A stretch of 64,000 bases of DNA, from NCBI GenBank assembly GCA_963739435.1, contig CAVUAN010000007.1:123647-187646 (forward strand). The letters are read 5' to 3'. The notes beneath the pieces were generated by a model. The model was not told the DNA's origin. It ran no database searches and saw only the letters and a program-made list of their open reading frames with translations. This DNA comes from CAVUAN01 sp963739435 (lineage in GTDB: Bacteria; Acidobacteriota; Thermoanaerobaculia; UBA5066; Gp7-AA6). Below are positions 56,851 to 64,000 of this stretch, piece by piece. Position numbers and translations under genes: made by a program. Numbering within the stretch: the stretch's first letter is position 1; each line of letters opens with the position of its first letter.

Positions 56851-57755
56851 CGACCTTGACCGAGGCTGGAGTTGCGAACTTTCTGACCGCCTGGCGCGAG
56901 GACGTCGACCGCGCGCTCGACCGCCTCCTGCCCTCGGGCGACACCTGGCCGAAGAAGCTCCACGCCGCGATCCGGCATTCGATCTTTGCGGGCGGCAAGC
57001 GCCTGCGCCCCATCCTCTGCCTGGCGGCCGCGGAAGCTTTCGGCGCGGAGCGCTCTGAGGTGATCCGGCCGGCGTGCGGCCTGGAGATGATCCACACGTA
57101 CTCGCTCATTCACGACGACCTGCCGGCCCTCGACAACGACGACCTGCGCCGGGGCGTGCCGACCTGCCACATCGCTTTTGGCGAGGCGACGGCCATTCTG
57201 GCGGGGGATGCGCTCTTGACGCACGGCCTCGGCGTTCTCGCCCTGTACCCGGAAGGCGAGCGCTTTGACGGGGCAAAGGTGCGGGTGCTCCAGACGGTGG
57301 TCGAGTCGATCGGCACGGCGGGCATGATCGGGGGCCAGATGGCCGATCTCGAGGCCGAAGACGTGGCTGAGCCGACAGAGGACCTGGTCGAGACGATCCA
57401 CGAAAACAAGACGGGCCGGCTGATGCGTGCGTCGCTCGCCGTGGGCGGCGTTCTCGCATTTGGGAAAGACCCGGATCTGACGCGGCTCGACCTGTACGGA
57501 AAGAGGATCGGCCTCGCGTTCCAGATCAAGGACGATCTGCTGGACGTCGAGTCGGACGCCGCGACGCTCGGCAAGAAGTCGGGTAAGGACGCCGCGGCCG
57601 GCAAGGCGACGTTTCCGGTCGTCTGGGGCGTCGAGCGCTCGCACAGGGTCCTGGCGCAGACGATCCAGGAGGCGGTCGAGGCGGCGAAGGGGCTCCCGAA
57701 CGCCGGCGGCCGCCTGCCGGATCTGGCGAGGTTCATCGGCGAAAGGAAGAGTTGA
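56847..57755 (+). CDS. ispA: Farnesyl/geranylgeranyl diphosphate synthase
   Basis: 302 residues. SIFAGGKRLRPILCLAAAEA, first Asp-rich motif LIHDDLPALDNDDLRRG, HENKTGRLMRASLAVGG and second motif AFQIKDDLLDVESD. Joins IPP to DMAPP/GPP. The gene order xseA-xseB-ispA is common, but dxs, which often follows, is absent; a dehydrogenase follows instead. Second prenyl synthase of the window. Confidence 0.96.
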   Translation: MTTLTEAGVANFLTAWREDVDRALDRLLPSGDTWPKKLHAAIRHSIFAGGKRLRPILCLAAAEAFGAERSEVIRPACGLEMIHTYSLIHDDLPALDNDDLRRGVPTCHIAFGEATAILAGDALLTHGLGVLALYPEGERFDGAKVRVLQTVVESIGTAGMIGGQMADLEAEDVAEPTEDLVETIHENKTGRLMRASLAVGGVLAFGKDPDLTRLDLYGKRIGLAFQIKDDLLDVESDAATLGKKSGKDAAAGKATFPVVWGVERSHRVLAQTIQEAVEAAKGLPNAGGRLPDLARFIGERKS

Positions 57756-58762
57756 GAGCTTTCGTCCAGACTGCCGTCGGGGAGTTCTCCGAGCAGGACC
57801 TGCCGGTTCCGCAGCCCGGGCCGGGCGAGGCGATCCTGCGGATGCGCACGGCGCTGACGTGCGGCACGGACTTGAAGATGCTGGCGCGCGGCCACCCGCG
57901 CATCAAGCTCCCCGTCACGATGGGCCACGAGCTGTGCGGCGAGGTCGTCGCCATCGGAACGGGCGTCGACCCCTCGCTCGTCGGCCGGCGCGTCGTGCCG
58001 GGCATCTCGGGCCCCTGCGGCCGCTGCGCCGATTGCCGGCGCGGCCTCGCCAACCTCTGCCCCGCGGGCCATGTCGACAGGACCTGGGGCGCCTTCGCCG
58101 AGTTCGTGCGCATTCCCGCGGGTGTCGTCGCGGTGAACCTCCACGAGCCGCCCGCGACCCTGCCGGACGAAGCCGCGGCGTTCCTGGATCCCCTGGCCTC
58201 GGTCCTTCACGGGTGGAACCGGCTCCGGCGCGAACCGGCGCGCCTGCTGATCTACGGCTCGGGCGCGCTCGCGCTGCTCTGGGCGGCGACCGCGCGACAA
58301 CGGGGTGTCAGCGCGATCGTCGCTGGCCGGCGGCCCGAGCGGCTGAACCTCGCCTCGGGCTGCGGGGCCGAGGTGCTCGACCTCGACCGCTACGAGCCGG
58401 AGGACCTCTTCTCGCGCACGGGCACGCTGCCCGACGCCGCGGTCGACTGCACGGGCGCCGCGGAGGTGTGGATGCGCCTGGCCAACCTCGTGCGCCATGG
58501 CGGGGACGTCCTGCTCTTCGGCGGCTGCGCGCCCGGGGCAACAGTGACTTACGACGCGGCGCGCCTGCATTACTCGGAGCTCTCTCTCATCGGTTCTTTT
58601 CACTACACGCCGGAGGAAGCTCGCGAGGCGATGGCCGCCCTCGCCTCGGGCGCGATCGAGCCGCGCGCCCTCATTTCGGACTCGGGCTCTCTCTCCGACC
58701 TGCCGCGCTTTCTCGAGGCGCAGACCCGCCGCGACGGCATCCGGTACGCCATAAGACCGTAG
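57752..58762 (+). CDS. Zinc-dependent MDR alcohol dehydrogenase
   Basis: 336 residues from TTG 57752 (AGGAAGAG just upstream), overlapping the ispA stop. Catalytic zinc ligands CGTDLKML and GHELCGEVV; structural zinc CGRCADCRRGLANLC; Rossmann motif YGSGALALLWAATA. Part of the sorbitol/L-threonine dehydrogenase-like branch. Paralogue of the gene at 58851, together possibly acting on related polyols or alcohols. Confidence 0.9.
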   Translation: MRAFVQTAVGEFSEQDLPVPQPGPGEAILRMRTALTCGTDLKMLARGHPRIKLPVTMGHELCGEVVAIGTGVDPSLVGRRVVPGISGPCGRCADCRRGLANLCPAGHVDRTWGAFAEFVRIPAGVVAVNLHEPPATLPDEAAAFLDPLASVLHGWNRLRREPARLLIYGSGALALLWAATARQRGVSAIVAGRRPERLNLASGCGAEVLDLDRYEPEDLFSRTGTLPDAAVDCTGAAEVWMRLANLVRHGGDVLLFGGCAPGATVTYDAARLHYSELSLIGSFHYTPEEAREAMAALASGAIEPRALISDSGSLSDLPRFLEAQTRRDGIRYAIRP

Positions 58763-58765
58763 GGG

Positions 58766-58862
58766 GAATTGATTCATTTGGTCATTGATTCATTGATCCA
58801 TTGGTTACGCTTGCTGTTCCGCCACAATCAACCAATGAATCAATGAGCCAATGAGTCAATCC
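58766..58862. repeat. Octamer-armed hairpin junction element, copy 4
   Basis: GAATTGATTC-ATTTGGTC-ATTGATTC-ATTGATCC-ATTGGTT, loop, CAATGAAT-CAATGAGC-CAATGAGT-CAATCC. Begins four bases after the dehydrogenase TAG and ends in the start codon region of the next dehydrogenase. Confidence 0.86.
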
Positions 58863-59905
58863 TCTATGAAAGCAGTGAGGGTCGATTCCAGCGGTTCCGT
58901 CTCAGTCGTTGAACTGCCGGTTCCGCGCATCGGTCCGGGCGAAGCGTTGATGCGGACCCGCGTTTCCGGAATCTGCGGCTCGGACCTGCTCGACTGGTAC
59001 GTGAGACGCAAGGCGGGCTCGGTCCTCGGGCACGAGGTGTCGGGTGAGATCGTCGAGGTGGGGAATGGCGTCTTCGCGTTCTCCCCGGGCGACCGCGTCG
59101 TGCCGCATCACCACGCCCCCTGCCTCGCCTGCCCGGCCTGCCGGGCGGGACGATTCGTGCACTGCGCGGCGTGGAAGGCCTCCCGTCTCGATCCGGGCGG
59201 GATGGCGGAGGTGGTGAGGATCCCGTCGGGCAACCTCGGCAACGACACCCTCAAGATCCCGCCCGGGCTCTCGGATGAGGAGGCGAGCTGGACGGAGCCG
59301 CTGGCAACCGTCGTCAAGGCCTTCCGCCGGGGAGGCTTCGCGGCCGGGCGGTTCTCCTCGTCGTGGGCTGCGGCACGACGGGGCAGCTGGCGGTCCGCCT
59401 GGGGCGCGCTCTCGGCGCTTCGCGGATCGCCGCGGCGGATCGCGTCGCCTCGCGCCTGGAACTGGCGAGGACAAGCGGAGCGGACGAGACGGTCCACGTG
59501 GACCGCGGCCCGCTGCCGTCCGGCTTCGACTTCGTGTTCGTGGGACCCGGCAAGGGCGAGGCGATCCGGGCCGGATCGACGCCGTCGCGCCCGGCGGGAC
59601 CCTGCTCGTCTTCACGATGGCGCCGCGCCGGGCGTGGGAGCGTTCCCTCGACGGGCACGACCTCTACTTCCGCGAGGTGCAGGTCGTGCCCTCCTATTCC
59701 TGCGGTCCCGTCGAGATGACGCTGCCCTGACGATGCTCGCCGAGCGCGTCTGCCGGTGGACGACCTCGTCACGCACCGCTTCCCTCTCGAGCAGGCCCCC
59801 GCCGCCTTTGCCCGGGCGAAGGACCCGAACGATTCGGTCAAGGTGATGATCACGTTTCCCCTAGCCCGGGAGAGGGAAGGGGTGAGGGGAAGACTGGGAG
59901 GCTGA
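58851..59905 (+). CDS. Zinc-dependent MDR alcohol dehydrogenase (several frameshifts)
   Basis: MDR fold: GICGSDLLDWYVRR and LGHEVSGEIVEV (catalytic zinc), CLACPACRAGRFVHC (structural zinc), then after a frame change near 59345 VVGCGTTGQLAVRLGRALGA (NAD site), after another near 59575 DAVAPGGTLLVFTMAPRRAW, and after more near 59715-59750 the C-terminal LVTHRFPLEQAPAAFARAKD and DSVKVMITF. These changes are -1 as well as +1. The natural start may be ATG 58866 (MKAVRVDSSG); ATG 58851 in the octamer repeat adds MSQSS. The end runs into a CTCTCCC repeat. Confidence 0.83.
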
Positions 59906-59940
59906 TGGTCGCGACGGTTCACCCTCACTAGCTCTCTCCC
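59856..59940. repeat. CTCTCCC-type palindromic repeat, degenerate copy 3
   Basis: CCCCTAGCCCGGGAGAGGG with AAGGGGTGAGGGG, a 35-base middle, then TTCACCCTCACTAGCTCTCT. Less regular than copies 1 and 2. It supplies the C-terminal residues and stop of the dehydrogenase. Confidence 0.65.
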
Positions 59941-59948
59941 AACTCATC

Positions 59949-60721
59949 GTGCGAACCCGCGACTCGATCTGCTCCTCGTCGCTCGCGGCCTCGCGGAGAG
60001 CCGCGAGAAGGCGCAGGCGATGATTCTGGCCGGGCCGAGTCGAGGTCGACGGCCAGCGGGTGGACAAGCCCGGTGCCGCCGTCGCGCGAGGACGCCGAGT
60101 CGAGGTCGCGGCGCGCGAGCCCTTCGTCTCGCGCGGCCGGCGCAAGCTCGCGGCGGCGCTCGACGCACTTCGCGATCGATCCCCGGGCCTGGTCTGCCTC
60201 GACGTCGGCGCCTCGACCGGCGGTTTCACGGATTGCCTGCTGCAGCGGGGCGCCGCCCGGGTGTACGCCATCGACGTCGGCTACGGCCAGCTCGACCTCC
60301 GGCTGCGCAACGATCCGCGGGTCGTCGTGCATGGAGCGCGTCAACGCCCGCTTCCTCCCGGCCGACGCGCTGCCCGAGCCGGGCGCCCTCGCGTCATGGA
60401 CGTTTCCTTCATCTCGCTGCTCAAGGTGCGTGCCCGCGCTGCTGCCGCTGCTCTCGCCGGGCGCTCGGGTTCGTGGCGTTGATCAAGCCGCAGTTCGAGG
60501 CCGGCCGGGGCGAGATCGGCAAGGGAGGCATCGTGCGCGACGAGGAGGTGCGACAGCGGGTGATCGCCGAGCGCGTCGAGCAGCTGACCGCCCTCGGCCT
60601 CGAGCTCCTCGGCTGCATCGACTCGCCGGTCGCCGGGGTGGAGGGCAACCGCGAGGCGTTGCTGGCGTTCCGCGCCGGACCGGGTTGCCCCAGCCTCGGT
60701 CGGACGCGGAGCCAGCGGTGA
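59949..60721 (+). CDS. tlyA: TlyA family rRNA 2'-O-methyltransferase (several frameshifts)
   Basis: S4 plus FtsJ-like methyltransferase. Segments: S4 domain LDLLLVARGLAESREKAQAM, then GQRVDKPGAAVARGRRVEVA; SAM motif LVCLDVGASTGGFTDCLLQR and VYAIDVGYGQLDLRLRND; and the C-terminal FVALIKPQFEAGRGEIGKGG with VREEV-like region and GCIDSPVAGVEGNREALLAF. Breaks near 59960, 60040, 60335 and 60465. Family members methylate 16S/23S rRNA cytidines. The start is uncertain. Stop overlaps the nadK GTG. Confidence 0.85.
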
Positions 60722-61578
60722 GCGATTTCCGGCGCGTCGCCGTGGTCGCCAAGGCGGACAGCGCGGAGGCCCGGCAGGCGGCATCGAGCTCGGCGAGTGG
60801 CTCACGCCGCCGCGGCCTCGAGGTGCTGTTCGACGAGCACCTGGTCGAGGCCGCGGGCGTGCCCGAGGAACGCCGGTTCAGCTACGGACAAGCCGCCTGC
60901 GATCTCATCGTCGTCCTGGGCGGTGACGGCACCCTGCTGTCGGTGGCGCGCAGCCTCGGCGACCGCACGCCCATCCTGGGGGTGAATCTCGGCAACCTCG
61001 GGTTTCTCACCGAGCTCAACCGCGACCGAGCTCTATCCGGCGCTGGTGCGGGTGCTGGCCGGCAAGTACGAGATCGAATCGCGGGCCCTGTTGGCGGTCG
61101 AGCTCGATCGCGTCGACGGGCCGCCGCTGCAAATACCGCGCGCTGAACGACGCCGTGGTCGCCAAGACCGCGCTGTCGCGCATCATCGAGATGTCGCTGC
61201 GGGTCGACGGCGAGCTGGTGTCGCGCTTCCGCGCCGACGGCCTCATCGTCTCGACGCCGACCGGGTCGACGGCCTACAACCTGTCGGCCGGCGGTCCCAT
61301 CCTGCAGCCGCGCCTGCCGGTGATGGTGCTGACGCCCGATCTGCCCGCATTCACTGTCGCTCCGGCCGATCGTGGTGCCGACTCGAGCCGGGTCGACATC
61401 ACGCTCGAGACCCAGCGCGAGGAGGTGTACCTGACGCTCGACGGGCAGGAGGGCTTTCCGGTTCGCGCCGGGCAACCGGATCGAGGTCCGCTCGAGCCCC
61501 TCCTCGGTGACGCTGCTGCGCGCGCCGGAATCGGACCACTTCCGCAAGCTTTCCGAAAAGCTCAACTGGAGGCCGTAG
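60718..61578 (+). CDS. nadK: NAD kinase (several frameshifts)
   Basis: ATP-NAD kinase, about 285 residues when joined. GTG 60718 start; the conserved LIVVLGGDGTLLSVARSLGD (GGDGT), PILGVNLGNLGFLTEL, then DELYPALVRVLAGKYEIESR in another frame, SRFRADGLIVSTPTGSTAYN and SAGGPILQPRLPVMVLTPIC, and DITLETQREEVYLTLDGQEG near the end, finishing FRKLSEKLNWRP. At least five frame changes; all motifs are present and the gene is normally essential, so the breaks are attributed to sequence errors. Confidence 0.87.
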
Positions 61579-61580
61579 AC

Positions 61581-61816
61581 AACCCGGATTATTCACGGAC
61601 ACCCGGTCGAAGCACATGGAGTGAACTTCGCCTAAAGGGACTGTTGAGTAAATGTGTTCGATGAGTCGAGGCACACCTTGCCCGCGACGGAGATCTTTCG
61701 CTCGGGCAAGGAAGCGCGACGACGGCGATGCCCCGGTGCATCGCAGAGGAGCGCTGACGCGGCCCGGGCGGAGAGATCCGAGCGGCGACCGGAGTCGTTC
61801 GTGAATAATGCGGGTT
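61581..61816. mobile_element. MITE-like element with 20-bp terminal inverted repeats (236 bp)
   Basis: Left end AACCCGGATTATTCACGGAC at 61581-61600; right end at 61797-61816 reads as its reverse complement with two mismatches. ATTATTCACG-type ends resemble those I associate with IS1380-like elements, so this may be an internally deleted derivative. No transposase frame is seen inside. It fills the space between nadK and the AsmA-like gene and contributes an ATG at 61808. No clear target-site duplication. Confidence 0.65.
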
Positions 61817-64000
61817 AACACGCCGACCCGAAGGCGTCGCGGCGCATCGCCTTTCGACCTCGCGCCTGTACGCGATCGTCGTCGTCTTCATCGCCCTCTC
61901 CGGCTGGGTCATCTGGAAGTCGGAGCGGTTTCAGAACCTCTTTCAAGGCGTCTCACAGGCGCGCCTGTCGGAGGCGCTGAAGCGGCCGGTCTCCTTCCGC
62001 ACCGCGGACTTCCGTGTTTTTCCGCCGTCGGTGAGCCTGCTGGATGTCGTCATTGGAAACGACCCGCGGGCCGGCGGCGGCCCTCTTCACGGCCGAGGAG
62101 GTCTCGATTGGCGGCGGCATCTCGCTGGTCGGATCGGAGCTGCGCCTCGGGCGTATCCGCGCGCTGCGGCCGCGGATCTCTCACGCAGTTTGCCGACGGG
62201 ACGTGGAACCTGCCGCGCCTGGCCGGGCCGAAGTCCGGCGGCGGCATCCAGGTGCACTTGAACGACATCCTGGTCCAGGAAGGCGTCCTCGTTGCCGGCC
62301 GGCAGATCGCGATCGACGGCCGTCTCGAGGATTTTTTGGTCGAGCTCGCGGTGGCGGGCAGGACCGCCTGGAGGGCCGGGTCATCGCGCGGCGGGGCACT
62401 GTCCAGCTGCCGAGGGCCGAACCCATCGTCTTCGCGCTCGCAGCGCGGGTGACTGTCGACACGAAGCGCGGCATGTCGTTCGACGAGCTCGCGCTGACAG
62501 GAGACTTCGGGGAGGTCCGCGGCACGGGCTCGATCGAGGATTTTTCCCGCGCGCGCCTGAACTTCGACGTGCGCGCGGGGCTTTCGGTCGAGGAAGTCGA
62601 GCGGCTGTTCCGGTCCGGGCTCGGCTTCCGCGGCCGGGCTGACTTGCGCGCCCGCGTCGAGGTCCCGCCGGGCGGGAAGTTTCGGATTGCCGGCAAGCTC
62701 GCCTCCCGGTCGATCGACGCGCACGGCTTCCCGCTCGAAGACATCGCGGCCACGGTGACGGCCGACCGGCAGGAGCTGGTGGCCGATATCGAACAGGCGA
62801 CGTACGAGGGCGGCCGGACGAAGGGCACTCTTCGAATCGGCAATCTCGTCGCCCGGCCGCAGGTCTTCACTCTCGCCCTCGAGTCGGATCGGGGTCTCGG
62901 TCGAGCGTTTCCTGGGAGACCTCGACCTGCCCGGTACGGGCTTGTCGGGCACCGCGGCTCTCGGCGTGACTCTTCGGTGGGGCGAGGGCGGTATCGGGAA
63001 GGCGAACGGGGGCGGCGCGATCCGAATCAAGCCCGGCCCTCCCACTTCGCTCGTGAAAGGCCGGTTCGGGATTCCCATCTCGGGGGGTGGCCCGCTCTCG
63101 GTCGTCAACGGACGGATCGGGTTCGAGGGGACGACCTTCCGCTTCGTGCAGACGACCCTGGACGCGTCGGGCGGCATCCAGATCGGCCACTGGCAGCCCG
63201 ATTTCGACGTCAGGATCAAATCGCGCGACCTGGAGGAGGTCGATCGCCTCTTCCAGAACTTCGTCGGGGCGACGGGCGGCAAGCCCGAGCCCCTGGGCGC
63301 AGGGGGAACGGGCGAGGCCTTCGGCCATCTGGCCGGCCGCTGGGGGGATCCGATCGCATCTCTGCAGGTCTCGACGGAGGCGACGCGCTGGGGCGGCGTG
63401 CTCTTCGGCAGCGCGCGCGGGACGGTGGGAATCGAGGATGGAGCGTTTCTCTTCCGGCCGCTCCGCGTCTATGACGGCGAGGCGACCGTCTCCCTGGAAG
63501 GGTCGGTGCGCTTTCGGCCGTCGCCCCCGAAGCCGAAGTTCGACCTCGCCGCCTCGGCACGCGGCTATCCGGTTTCCCGGGTGCTCAAGTACCTCGACTT
63601 TCAGTATCCCGTCGAAGGGCTCGCCACCGGCAGCTTTCCCATCGTGGGCACGGGTGATGCGGTCACGGGCGGCGGGACGGTCACCCTGCGCGACGCGGTC
63701 ATCTGGGGGCAAAAGGTTTCATCCGCGTCAGGAAAGCTCGTCTTCGAGCCTGGTCGCGTTGTGATCGACGAAGTGCGGGCTTCGATCGGAGCGGGTGTCG
63801 TGGGAGGCAGCGGCTCGATCCTGATCAAGGAGAAGACGTTCGAGGCGAAGCTCGCCGGCGACGGCATCCCCCTGTCCGCGGTCGACGCTTTTGCCAGCGC
63901 CGGCAAGGATGTCTCCGGAAAGCTCTCCTTTCAGGTCACGGGACACGGCGCGATCGACCGCCCGAACCTCCATCTGTCCGCGGCTCTCGCGGAGGCGACC
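61808..64000 (+). CDS. AsmA/TamB-like membrane-anchored protein, 3'-partial (several frameshifts)
   Basis: Large envelope protein with one N-terminal helix (LYAIVVVFIALSGWVIWKSE), then AsmA-type beta-rich periplasmic sequence: LLDVVIGNDP, LFTAEEVSIGGGISLVGSEL, QFADGTWNLPRLAGPKSGGG, FDELALTGDFGEVRGTGSIE, and repeated TamB-like strands such as GGIQIGHWQPDFDVRIKSRD and VVIDEVRASIGAGVVGGSGS. The frame changes near 61863, 62070, 62180, 62370 and 62890. Runs off the window after about 725 codons. Likely intermembrane lipid transport or outer-membrane assembly. Start uncertain (ATG 61808 lies in the inverted repeat). Confidence 0.8.

Overview
The window is about 64 kb of GC-rich (roughly 65-68% by eye) bacterial chromosome, densely packed, with many ATGA/GTGA/TTGA start-stop overlaps and frequent GTG and TTG starts. 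Gene content (SIMPL and DUF2079 proteins, RNase Y next to YmdB, an AlkP-like protein ending in LKSLGYL, a ZapA/coiled-coil pair, diderm efflux, TonB and AsmA/TamB-like proteins) suggests a diderm, probably an Acidobacteriota-like lineage. That assignment is inference; no rRNA is present.

Layout. 1-2.2 kb: the end of an RND-type efflux system (adaptor, TolC), then tRNA-Asp. 2.3-7.5 kb: secreted or lipoprotein genes of unknown function and an alpha/beta hydrolase. 7.5-12 kb: an ABC-2 exporter, a CPBP-type membrane protease and a HELMH metallopeptidase. 12-16.5 kb: an RsbW-like/STAS switch pair, a prenyl synthase, an AlkP-like membrane protein and a zinc MDR dehydrogenase. 16.5-24 kb: a GT4 glycosyltransferase, radC, metG, tatD, a zincin, a SIMPL protein and a DUF2079 protein. 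24-33.7 kb, minus strand: the translation/RNA operon rimP-nusA-infB-DUF503-rbfA-truB-rpsO-pnp. 34-41 kb: tonB-like, CoA-binding, degP, an NtrC-type regulator, pyrE, LOG and a GT2. 41.3-51 kb: two tRNA-Val genes, thrS-infC-rpmI-rplT-pheS-pheT, zapB-like/zapA, a 6S-like RNA candidate, rny and ymdB. 51-60 kb: glycosyltransferases, a selenocysteine peroxiredoxin, a Trm112-like protein, an O-antigen ligase, xseA-xseB-ispA and two zinc dehydrogenases. 60-64 kb: tlyA, nadK, a short element with terminal inverted repeats, and an AsmA/TamB-like gene running off the end.

Most interesting observations. (1) A BCP-type peroxiredoxin has an in-frame UGA exactly at the peroxidatic cysteine, followed at the right distance by a bacterial SECIS-like hairpin. 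(2) Several gene junctions are filled by tandem-octamer hairpin elements. They begin at the upstream stop codon and end inside the downstream start, so four unrelated proteins all begin M-x-Q-S. (3) Other junctions hold heptamer-period repeats (GTCCAAA, GTCGAGA, TGTCAGC and others) that supply stop codons or C-terminal tails. (4) infC starts with ATC behind a perfect Shine-Dalgarno. (5) PheT lacks its tRNA-binding OB domain, while MetG carries one. (6) Two lipoprotein-region genes share a duplicated 90-bp leader. (7) A terminator hairpin abuts the rimP start codon.

Caveat: at least seventeen genes are broken by single-base frame changes, mostly +1 and often at short G or C runs, and densest after 59 kb. 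The uniformity, and the presence of essential genes among them, point to uncorrected sequencing or assembly errors rather than pseudogenes. They are annotated as frameshifted CDSs.
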